Notes: generated by a model not told the origin, from the sequence alone. A stretch of DNA of 64,000 nt from Streptomyces griseus (GCF_001715295.1 NZ_MDKB01000002.1:1323522-1387521), one strand, 5' to 3'. Shown: positions 1 to 8,843, numbered from the stretch's first letter. Numbers and translations are program-made.

Positions 1-210
1 CTGTTCGAGGACCTCCCTTATGTACGCGGCGAGGTCACGGACGCCCCGCTGATCGGCGGCGCACTGGCCACGCTGGAGTGCCGGACGGAGCAGCGGGTGA
101 CGGCCGGCGACCACACGTTGGTGATCGGCCGGGTGCTGACGGCGGAGCTGCCCAGCGCGGAGGGCGAACCTCTGACGTACTTCAAGGGGCGCTACCGGCG
201 CCTGGGGTGA
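1..210 (+). CDS. Flavin reductase-like domain protein, C-terminal part (truncated by window edge)
   Basis: An open frame enters from the left edge and stops at 208-210, giving the last 69 residues. The segment GDHTLVIGRV followed by YFKGRYRRL is typical of the end of flavin reductase-like (FMN-binding split-barrel) proteins, which reduce FMN or FAD with NAD(P)H or bind flavin for a partner monooxygenase. The N-terminal half is outside the window, so the exact subfamily and partner cannot be judged. It converges on arfB across a repeat-filled gap. Confidence 0.78.
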   Translation: MFEDLPYVRGEVTDAPLIGGALATLECRTEQRVTAGDHTLVIGRVLTAELPSAEGEPLTYFKGRYRRLG

Positions 211-286
211 CGGGCGGGGGGCTCGGGGGCTCACTCCCGCGCCTGCGTGACCTGCCGCCGCACGGCGGCGCCTCCACCGCCGTGCC

Positions 287-571
287 CGTACGGGAGCGCG
301 TCGGCGCCTGCGCCGCGGCGGCGTACGCATGCGCCCGGACGACGACGGCTGCGAGTGCTCCCCGTACCTCGCGCGCGGACGCCGCCGGCCGCGCGGCACT
401 CCCCGTATCTACCTCGCGCGCTGCCGCCGACGCCGGCACGGCGCTTCCCGTACCCCGCGCACGGACACCGCCGCCTGTGCAGCGCTTTCCGTACCCCGCG
501 CACGGACACCGCCGCCTGTGCAGCGCTTTTCGTACCTCGCGCACGGACACCGACCCTTCACAGCGGTGCCC
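287..571. repeat. Decayed tandem array, 41-bp period, in a convergent intergenic gap
   Basis: Units begin with CGTA at 287, 322, 363, 404, 449, 490 and 531. Successive spacings are 35, 41, 41, 45, 41 and 41 bp. The units at 449 and 490 are almost identical (CGTACCCCGCGCACGGACAC...); those to either side are progressively diverged. The array fills the 397-bp gap between the flavin reductase gene and arfB. The phase of 41 is not a multiple of three and no plausible protein reads through. It looks like a minisatellite-type expansion with decaying edges. I see no gene in 211-607. Confidence 0.8.
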
Positions 572-607
572 GAACGCCGGCGCACGGACGGCGCCGCGCG
601 TACGCGC

Positions 608-1033
608 CTACCAGTCGCGGCCGGAGCGTCCGCGTTTGGTGTCGCCACGCTGCTTCTTCTCGCGCAGGCGGCGTTCGTTGATGCCCCGCGGGATCTTCTT
701 CTTGAGGCGCGGCTTGGGCGGCGGGGCGGTCGCCTCCGCCAGAAGCGCGGCGAGCCGGACGGCGGCCGTCTCGCGGTTGCGCCACTGGGAGCGGTGTTCG
801 GAGGCGCGTACGGACACGACCCCGCCCACCAGCCTGCCCGCCAGGCGTTCGAGGGCACGCGCCTTCCAGACCTCGGGCAGCGCCTCGGTCGCGGCGAGGT
901 CGAAACGGAGTTCCACCTGGGAGTCGCTGGTGTTGACGTGCTGCCCGCCGGGCCCGGAGGACCGCGAGAAACGCCACATGAGTTCGGCCTCCGGCAGGGA
1001 GACCGAACCGCGGATGACATAGGGCCCGGACAT
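608..1033 (-). CDS. arfB: Alternative ribosome-rescue factor ArfB (YaeJ-type peptidyl-tRNA hydrolase)
   Basis: 141 residues. The SSGPGGQHVNTSDSQ segment carries the GGQ motif (residues 29-31) that hydrolyses peptidyl-tRNA in release factors. There is no codon-recognition domain, and the C-terminus is a lysine/arginine-rich tail (LKKKIPRGINERRLREKK) of the kind that enters the empty mRNA channel of stalled ribosomes. This combination is diagnostic of ArfB/ICT1-like rescue factors. The internal ATG at 1033 is preferred to the upstream one at 1042: it gives the usual start just before the first beta strand. It faces away from terD. Confidence 0.9.
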   Translation of the reverse strand: MSGPYVIRGSVSLPEAELMWRFSRSSGPGGQHVNTSDSQVELRFDLAATEALPEVWKARALERLAGRLVGGVVSVRASEHRSQWRNRETAAVRLAALLAEATAPPPKPRLKKKIPRGINERRLREKKQRGDTKRGRSGRDW

Positions 1034-1214
1034 GACACCCATAGTCTCCGGCCCACAGGCCGTTCGTCACCTTGTTTCGCGGTCGTTCGACCAGAAGTTC
1101 GGCAAAGAAAGTAAAGCGAGCTGGAACCTCGTGGTCCCCCGCCTGCGTTAGGACGGGTGACGGTAGCTTTCGTGATGGCACGAAGCCCGCACACGACGAG
1201 GAAAGGGACTTCCC

Positions 1215-1790
1215 ATGGCAGTAAGCCTGTCCAAGGGCGGCAACGTCTCGCTCACCAAGGAGGCACCGGGCCTGACCGCCGTCACGGTCGGCCTCGGCTG
1301 GGACGTCCGCACCACCACCGGCACCGACTTCGACCTCGACGCCTCGGCGATCGCGGTCAACACCGCCGGCAAGGTCCACTCCGACGCACACTTCGTCTTC
1401 TTCAACAACAAGTCGACGCCGGACCAGACCATCGTCCACACCGGTGACAACGTCACGGGCCAGGGCGAGGGCGACGACGAGCAGATCAACGTCAACCTGG
1501 CGGGCCTCCCGGCGGACATCGACAAGATCGTGTTCCCGGTGTCCATCTACGACGCCGAGTCGCGCGGCCAGAACTTCGGCCAGGTGCGGAACGCCTTCAT
1601 CCGTATCGTCAACCAGGCCGGCGGCACGGAGATCGCGCGCTACGACCTGAGCGAGGACGCCGCCACCGAGACCGCCATGGTCTTCGGCGAGCTCTACCGC
1701 AACGGCGCCGAGTGGAAGTTCCGCGCGGTCGGCCAGGGCTACGCCTCGGGCCTGCGCGGCATCGCCCAGGACTTCGGCGTCAACCTCTGA
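1215..1790 (+). CDS. terD: TerD family calcium-binding stress protein
   Basis: 191 residues, the full length of the TerD family. It begins [13 protein letters not shown] and has the acidic calcium-binding loops (TDFDLDASA, residues 37-45; GEGDDE, 84-89) and the SIYDAE segment seen in TerD/TerE/GerCABC proteins. These are soluble, Ca2+-binding proteins linked to tellurite resistance and differentiation in Streptomyces; the biochemical activity is unsettled. The purine-rich GAGGAAAGGGA just upstream is a strong ribosome site. It is monocistronic, with a terminator directly after it. Many streptomycetes carry several TerD paralogues, so the symbol marks the family rather than strict orthology. 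Confidence 0.93.
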   Translation: MAVSLSKGGNVSLTKEAPGLTAVTVGLGWDVRTTTGTDFDLDASAIAVNTAGKVHSDAHFVFFNNKSTPDQTIVHTGDNVTGQGEGDDEQINVNLAGLPADIDKIVFPVSIYDAESRGQNFGQVRNAFIRIVNQAGGTEIARYDLSEDAATETAMVFGELYRNGAEWKFRAVGQGYASGLRGIAQDFGVNL

Positions 1791-1807
1791 GGTAACGACC
1801 GTCCCAC

Positions 1808-1842
1808 GGAACCCCCGGCCGGCCCCGCCGGCCAGGGGTTCC
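1808..1842 (+). terminator. Intrinsic terminator hairpin after terD
   Basis: GGAACCCC at 1808-1815 pairs with GGGGTTCC at 1835-1842, and an inner GGCCGGC/CCGGCC stem extends it. It lies 18 bp after the terD stop. No U-tract follows, which is usual for Streptomyces. Confidence 0.7.
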
Positions 1843-2043
1843 GCAGGTCCGCCCCTCCCGCAGGTTCGCCCCCTCCTGCCGCGCGCCGCACGCCGCTCCC
1901 GGTGCTCCGCACGCCTCCCAGAGCCGCGCGGGCCCGGCTTCCAGGACCGGACCGGCCGTCTCCCGCGCCGACGGAGCCCCGGCCGGGCGGCCTCCGGGAC
2001 CGGCCCTGCCCGGACCGGTCACCGGGCATGACACCATCTGAGC

Positions 2044-2541
2044 GTGCTCGACATCGGCTACTCCCTCTCCCGGCGCTTCCCGGACCCCCCGCAGACCGAC
2101 TACCGCCGCGCGGACGTCCGCGCCCTGCGGCACGACCTGTTCTCCGGGGACGTCTACCTCGCCGACACCACGGCGGACCGCGAAGTATCCACAGCCTGGG
2201 GATGGGTGCCCGTACTGGACTTCGCCTGGGCACTCTGCGACATCGTCGAGCAGATCGACCAGGACCCCCGGGGTAACCGGTCCCACCGGCAGCAGTACGC
2301 CGAGCTCGACTTCACCGAATCCTCCGACCGCATGCTCTTCGAGCGCCGCTTCGGCTGGGTGGACGTCGAGGCCGACTGGATGCCCGGCGACGAGCCCCCG
2401 CTCACCTTCAGCCACTCCGCCCTGCGCCGCGAAGCCCGCGACTTCCTCCACGACCTGATCGCCGACCTGGCCGACATGCACGAAGGCCTCGCCGACAACC
2501 CCGTCATCTGGGACCTGCAGGCCCGCTTCCCCCGCCTCTGA
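2044..2541 (+). CDS. Conserved hypothetical protein
   Basis: 165 residues from a GTG start. The sequence is soluble and rich in W, D and R, with stretches such as STAWGWVPVLDFAWALCDIVEQI and DRMLFERRFGWVDVEADW that look like a genuine globular fold. I do not recognise a named domain; small actinobacterial proteins of this type appear near polymorphic-toxin immunity genes and as orphan conserved proteins. The start is supported by codon bias beginning there. The sequence before it (CACCAT six bases upstream) is close to, but not exactly, the leaderless pattern seen elsewhere in the window. Convergent with the pentapeptide-repeat gene. Confidence 0.7.
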   Translation: MLDIGYSLSRRFPDPPQTDYRRADVRALRHDLFSGDVYLADTTADREVSTAWGWVPVLDFAWALCDIVEQIDQDPRGNRSHRQQYAELDFTESSDRMLFERRFGWVDVEADWMPGDEPPLTFSHSALRREARDFLHDLIADLADMHEGLADNPVIWDLQARFPRL

Positions 2542-2577
2542 ACCCCGGCCCCCGCCAACCGCCCCGGCGCCGGGCCG

Positions 2578-3282
2578 CTACGACTCCACCCGCACCCCGA
2601 TCTGCGCCGCGAACGCCGGAGCCAGCTCCATCAGCTGGGACGGGCTGATCACCGCCCCCGCCAACCGCTCCACGCCCCGCGCGATGTCCAGCTCGGTGAC
2701 CGTCCGCAGATCGACCGACTCCATCCGGACAGCGCTGAAATCGGCCCGCCTCAGCACACAGTCACGGAACTCCACGCGGACGAGCTGCGCGCCCCCGAAA
2801 TCCGGCTCGGCCAGCACACACCCCTCGAACACGACGTCCTTGAGCCGCGCCCTGCGCAGATTCAGGTAGTCGATCTTCCCGCCGCGCACGAGCACCCGCT
2901 CCAGCACCGCACCGTGCAGCTGCGTCCCGCCCAGCCGCGCGTCCACGATCTCCACATCCCGCAGTGACGCCCCGGCCAGGTCCGTGCCCACCCCCCGGAC
3001 GCCCGTCAGCACGGAATCGATGAACCGGGACCGCACCAGCTCCGCCCGGTCCAGCGCGCACCCCCGCAACGCGCAGTCCATGAAGCGCGCACCCGCCCCC
3101 GAGGCGTCCGCCAGATCCACCTCCTCGAAGCGCACCCCGTCGTAGTCCCCGTCGGGCTCCAGCCCCTCACCGTCGTACGCCACGAGCGCCGGCAAACGGA
3201 CCTCCGGCCGCCGGGCCACCGCCACCGCCCCCTTCCCGTCCGCCCTCGCGCCCCCGCGGCCTCCACTGCTTCTCCCTGCCAT
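2578..3282 (-). CDS. Pentapeptide-repeat protein
   Basis: 234 residues. From about residue 55 the protein follows the A(D/N)LXX periodicity (for example ARFMDCALRGCALDRAELVRS, then LAGASLRDVEIVDARLGG), predicting a right-handed quadrilateral beta-helix. A short, basic, low-complexity N-terminus precedes it. Members include DNA-gyrase mimics such as MfpA and Qnr, but most have no known role, and nothing here points to gyrase protection. The frame stays open far upstream (to 4674) only because it lies antisense to the next gene. The ATG at 3282 is chosen because coding character begins there and it faces the divergent neighbour across a 108-bp promoter gap. Confidence 0.85.
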   Translation of the reverse strand: MAGRSSGGRGGARADGKGAVAVARRPEVRLPALVAYDGEGLEPDGDYDGVRFEEVDLADASGAGARFMDCALRGCALDRAELVRSRFIDSVLTGVRGVGTDLAGASLRDVEIVDARLGGTQLHGAVLERVLVRGGKIDYLNLRRARLKDVVFEGCVLAEPDFGGAQLVRVEFRDCVLRRADFSAVRMESVDLRTVTELDIARGVERLAGAVISPSQLMELAPAFAAQIGVRVES

Positions 3283-3390
3283 GCCCTCATCGTGACGCAC
3301 GCCACTGACAACATCCCCGCCGTCGATGTCACACACCCGCCCCGCCGATCCGTCACAGACGCAGAAGCGCCCACCGCGAGGAGACGAGCC

Positions 3391-4581
3391 ATGCAGCGCA
3401 TCCACATCGTCGGCGGCGGCCTCGCCGGACTCACCGCGGCCGTCACCGCCGCCGAGTGCCGGGCCCAGGTCACCCTCCACGAAGCCCACCACACCCTCGG
3501 CGGACGGGCCAGGACCGCCGAAGGGCCCTACCTCACCAACGAGGGTCCGCACGCGCTGTACCGCGGCGGTCCGCACTGGGCCTGGCTGAAGCAGCGCGGT
3601 CTCCTCGGGCCCCTCGCCTCCGCACCGCTCTTCGAGGGCACCCGCTTCCTCTTCCACCGGGACGGCGCCCTGCGCAGGGTTCCGCCCCTCGGCCTGCTCC
3701 GTCTCGCCCGCCGCCGCCACGCCCCCGTCGACACGGACTTCCTCAGCTGGGCCACCGGGCAGACGGACGAAGAGACGGCCCGCGCCGCCGCGCACTACAT
3801 GGGCGTGGCCCTCTTCCACCACGACCCCGGCTCGCTCTCCGCCGCCTTCGTCCAGGAACGCCTCCGCCGCGCCACGGCGCTGCCTCCCGAGGCCCGCTAC
3901 CCCGTCGGCGGCTGGGCCCAGCTCGTCGACCGGATGGCCGCCCGGGCCTGGAACCTCGGCGTACGCGTCGAGACGACCCGGCGCGTCGACGCCTCCGCCC
4001 TGGCCGGGCTCGCCCGCACCGGCCCGGTCATCGTCGCGACCCACCTGGACTCGGCCCGGACGCTGCTCGACGACCCCTCCCTGACGTGGGACAGCGGCCG
4101 CACCACCCTCGTCGACCTCGCGGTACGGACCCGGCGCGGCGACCCGTACATCCTCTCCGACCTCGACGCACCCGGCTGGATCGAGCGGTTCACCGCCTCC
4201 GACCCCACCCTGGCGCCCCACGGCGAGCAACTCGTCCAGGGCCAGATCCCCCTTGCCCCGGGCACCCCGCGCGCCGAAGCCGTCCGACGCGCCGAGCATC
4301 TCCTCGACCTCGGCTTCCCGGGCTGGCGCACCCGCACCACCTGGCGCCGCGAAGCCCTCGCCTCCGGCCGCACCGGCGCCGTCGACCGGCCCGGCACCAC
4401 CTGGCGCGACCGCCCGGCGATCGACCGCGGCGACGGCATCCTCCTCGCCGGCGACCAGGTGGCCGCCCCCGGACTCCTCAGCGAGGTCTCCTTCACCAGC
4501 GGCATCGAGGCGGCCGTCCGGGCGCTGGAACTCCTCGGCACGGCACCCCGGGACACCGGACTTGACCTCAAGCGCAGTTGA
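3391..4581 (+). CDS. FAD-dependent oxidoreductase (phytoene desaturase / amine oxidase type)
   Basis: 396 residues. The N-terminus MQRIHIVGGGLAGLTAAVTA is a Rossmann FAD-binding motif (GGGLAG, 8-13), followed by the E that binds ribose (HEAHHTLGGRAR). The C-terminal GDGILLAGDQVAAPGLLSEVSF segment is the second FAD contact of the NAD(P)-binding-8/amine oxidase family. A GAGGAG ribosome site lies eight bases before the ATG at 3391; a longer reading from 3292 lacks one. The substrate is unknown and no carotenoid genes adjoin. The quinone reductase gene begins 46 bp downstream and may be cotranscribed. Confidence 0.85.
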   Translation: MQRIHIVGGGLAGLTAAVTAAECRAQVTLHEAHHTLGGRARTAEGPYLTNEGPHALYRGGPHWAWLKQRGLLGPLASAPLFEGTRFLFHRDGALRRVPPLGLLRLARRRHAPVDTDFLSWATGQTDEETARAAAHYMGVALFHHDPGSLSAAFVQERLRRATALPPEARYPVGGWAQLVDRMAARAWNLGVRVETTRRVDASALAGLARTGPVIVATHLDSARTLLDDPSLTWDSGRTTLVDLAVRTRRGDPYILSDLDAPGWIERFTASDPTLAPHGEQLVQGQIPLAPGTPRAEAVRRAEHLLDLGFPGWRTRTTWRREALASGRTGAVDRPGTTWRDRPAIDRGDGILLAGDQVAAPGLLSEVSFTSGIEAAVRALELLGTAPRDTGLDLKRS

Positions 4582-4627
4582 GCACCGAGGGTGGGACGAC
4601 CAACCGCCCAGTAACGGGGAGCACGCC

Positions 4628-5626
4628 GTGCACGCCATCCGTCTCCACGCCTTCGGCCCCGCCGAGAACCTCACCTACGAACGGACCGACGACCCCGAAC
4701 CCGCCCCCGGCCAGGTACGTATCACCATCGCGGCGGCCGGTGTGCACCTCCTGGACACCGCCCTGCGCGGAGGAATGACCGGCTCGTTCCCGGTCCCCTG
4801 CCTGCCGACGATCCCTGGCCGGGAGGTCGCCGGCACCGTCACCGCACTCGGCAGGGGAACCGACCCCGCCTGGCTCGGGCGCCGCGTCGTCACCCACCTC
4901 GGTACGGCCCCCGGGGGCTACGCCGAACTGGCCGTCGCCGACGCCGGAAGACTCCACCTCGTCCCCGACGGACTCGGCGCCGCCGAAGCCGTCGCCATGA
5001 TCGGCACCGGCCGCACCACTCTGGGCATCCGCCAGTTCACCGACCTCGGCCCCGACTCCGTCGCCGTCGTCCTCGCCGCCGCCGGCGGCATCGGCACGCT
5101 CCTCGTCCAGTCCGGGAAGAACGCCGGCGCCACCGTCATCGGCCTGGCCGGGGGCCCGGCCAAGGTCGCCCACGTCACCGCCGACGGAGCCGACCTCGCC
5201 GTCGACTACACCCTCCCCGACTGGCCCTGTCGGGTCCGCACCCACCTCGACGCCCTCGGCCGCGACGCCACCGTCGTCTACGACTCCGTCGGTGGCGACA
5301 TCGCACGCGCCGCGACCGACCTGCTCGGCCGGGGCGGCCGGCACATCGCCTTCGGCTGGTCGGGGACGGGCCTCCGCGGCGGCGGACCCTTCACCCTCAC
5401 CGACGCCGAACTCGCCGCACGCGGCCTCACCTCGCAGAACGTGCTCGGACCCGCCATGACCGAAAGGGCCGGCGGCCTACGGCCCCTGGAGACCGCGGCG
5501 CTCACCGAAGCGGCCTCCGGACGGCTCCGCCCCGCCGTCCAGCGCTACCCCCTCGCCGAAGCGGCCACCGCCCACCGCGCCCTCGAGAACCGCGGCACCA
5601 TCGGCAAGGTGGTCCTCATCCCCTGA
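4628..5626 (+). CDS. Zinc-binding-type alcohol dehydrogenase / quinone oxidoreductase (MDR family)
   Basis: 332 residues from GTG at 4628, preceded by a GGGGA ribosome site. It shows the MDR layout: GroES-like fold (residues 1-120, with PGREVAGTV near 63-71) and a Rossmann fold whose nucleotide motif is AAGGIG (151-156). The catalytic zinc ligands of true alcohol dehydrogenases are absent, so it belongs with NADPH:quinone reductases that reduce quinones or enones. It ends 7 bp from the convergent GNAT gene and shares an operon-like spacing with the FAD enzyme before it. Confidence 0.87.
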   Translation: MHAIRLHAFGPAENLTYERTDDPEPAPGQVRITIAAAGVHLLDTALRGGMTGSFPVPCLPTIPGREVAGTVTALGRGTDPAWLGRRVVTHLGTAPGGYAELAVADAGRLHLVPDGLGAAEAVAMIGTGRTTLGIRQFTDLGPDSVAVVLAAAGGIGTLLVQSGKNAGATVIGLAGGPAKVAHVTADGADLAVDYTLPDWPCRVRTHLDALGRDATVVYDSVGGDIARAATDLLGRGGRHIAFGWSGTGLRGGGPFTLTDAELAARGLTSQNVLGPAMTERAGGLRPLETAALTEAASGRLRPAVQRYPLAEAATAHRALENRGTIGKVVLIP

Positions 5627-5633
5627 CCACCGC

Positions 5634-6110
5634 TCACCGGCCCCCGAGCTCGGCCAGCGCCCCGTCCGTCAGCCGGTACACCGTCCACTCGTCCTGCGGA
5701 CGAGCCCCCAGCGACTCGTAGAACGCGATGGACGGGGCGTTCCAGTTCAGCACCGACCACTCCAGGCGCCCGTACCCCCGGTCCACGCAGACCCGTGCCA
5801 GCTCCCTCAGCAGGGCCTTGCCGTAACCGCCCCCGCGCCGCTCGGGACGTACGTACAGATCCTCCAGGTACACGCCGTGCACCCCGCGCCACGTCGAGAA
5901 GTTGAGGAACCACAGCGCGAACCCGACCACTTCGCCGTCCTCCTCCGACACCGCCACATGCGCGTACGCTGCGGGCCGCTCCCCGAAGAGGGCCTCCCTC
6001 AGCTGCTCCTCGGTGGCGTTCGCCTCGTGGAGCGCCTTCTCGTACTCGGCCAGCTCCCGGACCATGGCATGCATGACGGGAACATCTGCGGTGGTAGCGA
6101 CACGAATCAT
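5634..6110 (-). CDS. GNAT N-acetyltransferase (diamine acetyltransferase-like)
   Basis: 158 residues. It begins MIRVATTADVPVMHAMVREL and has the acetyl-CoA pyrophosphate loop in PERRGGGYGKALLREL, then LEWSVLNWNAPSIAFYESLGA. The ELAEYEKA and LEDLYVRPE segments are those of the SSAT-like subgroup acting on polyamines, thialysine or related amines. A TAGGCT hexamer sits six bases before the ATG, the leaderless pattern. The acceptor substrate is inferred from family only. Confidence 0.88.
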   Translation of the reverse strand: MIRVATTADVPVMHAMVRELAEYEKALHEANATEEQLREALFGERPAAYAHVAVSEEDGEVVGFALWFLNFSTWRGVHGVYLEDLYVRPERRGGGYGKALLRELARVCVDRGYGRLEWSVLNWNAPSIAFYESLGARPQDEWTVYRLTDGALAELGGR

Positions 6111-6143
6111 GAGCGCAGCCTAGACACGCAGGCCATCCGCCTC

Positions 6144-7055
6144 TCACATCCGCCCCAGCAACCGCCGCGCGATCTCCCCGTGGTCCGCCGGCAGCCGCGA
6201 CTCCCCGCGCCCGATCCCCCACAGAGCGTTCTGCAGGACCCGACCCAGCGTCCACGCCCGCGCCCGCTCCCGGTCCAGGCCCAGCACGCCCGTCAGCAGA
6301 TCGAACCGCCACAGGACCTCGGACGCGTCGAACCGGTTGCCCAGCGCCGGGAACAGCTCGAAACCCGGATCCCCCGCCAGGGGCTTCGGGTCGAGCGGCA
6401 CCCACTCACCGGCCCGCCCCTCCTCCGCACGTCCGGCCAGGACGTTGTCGTGGTGCAGATCCCAGTGCAGCAGCCGGTCCCCCGGCTCCCCCGCCACCTC
6501 CCGCACCGCCGCCGCGCAGTCCAGGACCAACCGCCGCTCACTCTCGTCCACCAGCGAACCGGCCGCCCCCGGAGCCGCCTGCAGCATCCGCGCCACCATG
6601 TCCCCCAGCCGCCGCATCCCCACCGGAGCAGGTACGGCCACCAGCCGGGCCAGTGACGCCGCCAGTACCCGCACCGCCTCCCGGGCATCCGGTACGCCGG
6701 CCAACGACCGCCCCTCGTCGAGCCGTTCCAGCAGCATCGCCCCCGACACCACGTCGTACTCCAGCAACGTCACCGCCCCGGCCCCGGCCACGCCCCAGGC
6801 GCGCAGCGCGACCGGCTCGCCCACCGTCTCCTCGTCGACCGCCTGCAGCTTCAGCGCCGCCCGCCGCCCGTCCGCCTCCCGGACCACGGGGAGCACCAGC
6901 GCGCACATCCCGCACATCGCGGCCCCGTCCCGCCGCAGCCCCCACTCCTCCAGGAACCGCTCCGCCAGAACCGGCAACACGGCGACGAACTCCCGCCCCC
7001 GCTCCCCGTTCAGAGCGGTCTGGCGGGCCACCAACTCCTCCGGGACCTCGATCAC
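6144..7055 (-). CDS. APH(6)/hydroxyurea phosphotransferase family kinase
   Basis: 303 residues from GTG at 7055. The catalytic loop LLHWDLHHDNVLAG (HxDxxxxN) and the metal-binding PLDPKPLAGDPGFEL are those of the family that includes streptomycin 6-phosphotransferase and the hydroxyurea kinase Hur. In a streptomycete such genes are either housekeeping small-molecule kinases or antibiotic self-resistance genes; no biosynthetic cluster adjoins. TACGCT stands seven bases before the GTG, so a leaderless transcript is likely and no Shine-Dalgarno is expected. The frame remains open to 8516 only as the antisense of the next gene. Confidence 0.85.
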   Translation of the reverse strand: MIEVPEELVARQTALNGERGREFVAVLPVLAERFLEEWGLRRDGAAMCGMCALVLPVVREADGRRAALKLQAVDEETVGEPVALRAWGVAGAGAVTLLEYDVVSGAMLLERLDEGRSLAGVPDAREAVRVLAASLARLVAVPAPVGMRRLGDMVARMLQAAPGAAGSLVDESERRLVLDCAAAVREVAGEPGDRLLHWDLHHDNVLAGRAEEGRAGEWVPLDPKPLAGDPGFELFPALGNRFDASEVLWRFDLLTGVLGLDRERARAWTLGRVLQNALWGIGRGESRLPADHGEIARRLLGRM

Positions 7056-7148
7056 GCCCGTAAGCGTAGGGGGCAGCACGACGAAACCCCCGGCCGCGCA
7101 GTACCTTCCCTCCAGCGACTCGGCTGCACACGGACAAGCAGGGGACAC

Positions 7149-8558
7149 ATGAGCACCGTCAGTACCGTCAACGGCGGCATATCGTTCTGGTACGCGCACG
7201 GGGGCACCCCGGTGCCCCGCGAACCCCTGCCCGGCGACACCACGGCCGACGTCTGCATCGTCGGCGGGGGCTACACCGGACTCTGGACGGCGTACTACCT
7301 CAAGAAGGCCGTCCCCTTCCTCAACATCACCGTCCTGGAAGCCTCCTTCTGCGGCTACGGCGCCTCCGGCCGCAACGGCGGCTGGCTGTACAACGGCATC
7401 GCCGGCCGCGACCGCTACGCCCGGCTCCACGGCCACGACGCCGCCGTCCGCCTCCAGCAGGCCATGAACGACACCGTCGGCGAGGTCGTCCGCGTCGCCG
7501 GCGAGGAGAAGATCGACGCCGACATCCACCACGGCGGCGTCCTCGAGATCGCCCGCACCCCCGCGCAACTCGCCCGCCTCAAGGACTTCCACTCCGTCGA
7601 GATCGCCTTCGGCGAGACCGGCCGCGTCCTGCGGGGGGCCCGGGAGACGGCCGAGCGCGTCCGGGTCACCGGAGCCGTCGGCTCCAGCTGGACCCCGCAC
7701 GGCGCGCGCCTGCACCCCGCCAAGCTCGTCACGGGCCTGGCCGAGACCGTCGAAGCCCTCGGCGTCACCCTCCACGAGTCGACGCCCGTCACCGAGATCA
7801 GACCGAAGCACGCCATCACGCCGTACGGCACCGTCCGCGCCCCGTACGTCCTGCGCTGCACCGAGGGCTTCACCGCGTCCCTCAAGGGGCAGAAGCGGAC
7901 CTGGCTCCCCATGAACTCCTCCATGATCGTCACCGAGCCGCTCCCCCAAGCCCTCTGGGACACCATCGGCTGGGACGGCCGCGAGACCCTCGGCGACATG
8001 GCCCACGCCTACATGTACGCCCAGCGCACCGCCGACGACCGCATCGCCCTCGGCGGCCGGGGCGTCCCCTACCGCTACGGATCCGCCGCCGCCCACGTCA
8101 ACGGGACGGACCGCACCCGGCCCGCCACCGTCGACGCCCTGCGCGACCTGCTCGTCCGCTTCTTCCCCAGCGCCGCGGGCGCCCGCATCGACCACGCCTG
8201 GTCGGGCGTACTCGGCGTCCCCCGCGACTGGTGCGCCACCGTCACCCTGGACCGCTCCACCGGCCTCGGCTGGGCCGGCGGGTACGTGGGCTCCGGGGTG
8301 GCCACCGCCAACCTCGCCGCCCGCACCCTGCGCGACCTCATCCAGCAGGACTCCGGCCAGGCCGGCCCCACCGAGCTGACCACCCTCCCCTGGGTCGGCC
8401 ACAAGGTCCGCCGCTGGGAACCCGAACCCCTGCGCTGGCTCGGCGTCCACGCCCTCTACGCGGCCTACCGCACCGCCGACCGCCGGGAATCCACGTCCGC
8501 GACCTCGGACACCCACCGCCTCGCCAAGCTGGCGAACCGGGTGGCAGGACGGCGCTGA
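7149..8558 (+). CDS. FAD-dependent oxidoreductase of the DAO (D-amino acid / glycine oxidase) family
   Basis: 469 residues. ADVCIVGGGYTGLWTAYYL near residues 34-52 is the FAD Rossmann motif, followed by the LEASFCGYGASGRNGGW segment typical of the DAO family branch represented by gamma-glutamylputrescine oxidase. GLGWAGGYVGSGVATANLAA near the C-terminus is the second FAD contact. It probably oxidises a secondary or primary amine to imine plus hydrogen peroxide. The ribosome site GGGGA lies close to the ATG. It diverges from the kinase gene and is the last host gene before the tRNA-Thr island. Confidence 0.87.
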   Translation: MSTVSTVNGGISFWYAHGGTPVPREPLPGDTTADVCIVGGGYTGLWTAYYLKKAVPFLNITVLEASFCGYGASGRNGGWLYNGIAGRDRYARLHGHDAAVRLQQAMNDTVGEVVRVAGEEKIDADIHHGGVLEIARTPAQLARLKDFHSVEIAFGETGRVLRGARETAERVRVTGAVGSSWTPHGARLHPAKLVTGLAETVEALGVTLHESTPVTEIRPKHAITPYGTVRAPYVLRCTEGFTASLKGQKRTWLPMNSSMIVTEPLPQALWDTIGWDGRETLGDMAHAYMYAQRTADDRIALGGRGVPYRYGSAAAHVNGTDRTRPATVDALRDLLVRFFPSAAGARIDHAWSGVLGVPRDWCATVTLDRSTGLGWAGGYVGSGVATANLAARTLRDLIQQDSGQAGPTELTTLPWVGHKVRRWEPEPLRWLGVHALYAAYRTADRRESTSATSDTHRLAKLANRVAGRR

Positions 8559-8595
8559 GCGTCGGGCAGCCGGTCACATCGGGTGCGCGACAGCG

Positions 8596-8630
8596 AAAAC
8601 CCCAGGTCACGAGCGTGTGACCTGGGGTTT
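8596..8630. terminator. Hairpin, twin of the one beside tRNA-Thr
   Basis: AAACCCCAGGTCAC (8597-8610) pairs with GTGACCTGGGGTTT (8617-8630). The same stem sequence recurs at 20636-20672 immediately 3' of the intact tRNA-Thr gene. It is therefore either the terminator of the DAO gene or, more likely, an older copy of the tRNA terminator left at the island's left end. Confidence 0.75.
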
Positions 8631-8643
8631 CCACCACGCTTCC

Positions 8644-8660
8644 GTCGGATGCGAACCGAC
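8644..8660 (-). other. Possible relic of a tRNA T-arm
   Basis: GTCGG-ATGCGAA-CCGAC mirrors the T-arm of tRNA-Thr(TGT) (GTCGG-ATTCGAA-CCGAC on this strand) with one loop change, and sits after a terminator twin exactly as in the other two copies. Only about 20 bp are alike, so this could be chance. Confidence 0.4.
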
Positions 8661-8805
8661 GGCCCAGAGCGCGGGGCGAGTGAGGGGCGCCGCCTTCCTG
8701 CCCGCTCCGGAACCGGCGCCGGCGAGCGCGACCGAGACCGGCACTGAGACCGGCAGCCGCCGCGCGGCCCCCGCCCGCTCACGCCGACGCGTCGAACGAA
8801 CAGAA

Positions 8806-8838
8806 ATCCCCAGGGCGGACACTGTCCGACCTGGGGAT
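8806..8838. terminator. Hairpin adjoining the tRNA-Thr fragment
   Basis: ATCCCCAG (8806-8813) pairs with CTGGGGAT (8831-8838), with an inner CGGAC/GTCCG stem. It occupies the same place relative to the 44-bp tRNA fragment as the terminator beside the intact tRNA gene does. Confidence 0.65.
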
Positions 8839-8843
8839 CTCGT

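Noticed and set aside
287..571. CRISPR array
   Set aside because: The repeats are directly tandem, without unique spacers, and diverge along the whole unit. No cas genes are present.
2578..4674. 698-residue minus-strand protein
   Set aside because: Only the last third (up to 3282) has protein-like sequence; the rest is antisense to the FAD oxidoreductase gene and is low complexity.
6144..8516. 790-residue minus-strand protein
   Set aside because: Upstream of 7055 it is the antisense of the DAO-family gene, with Gly/Ala/Val-rich noise. The kinase domain is complete without it.
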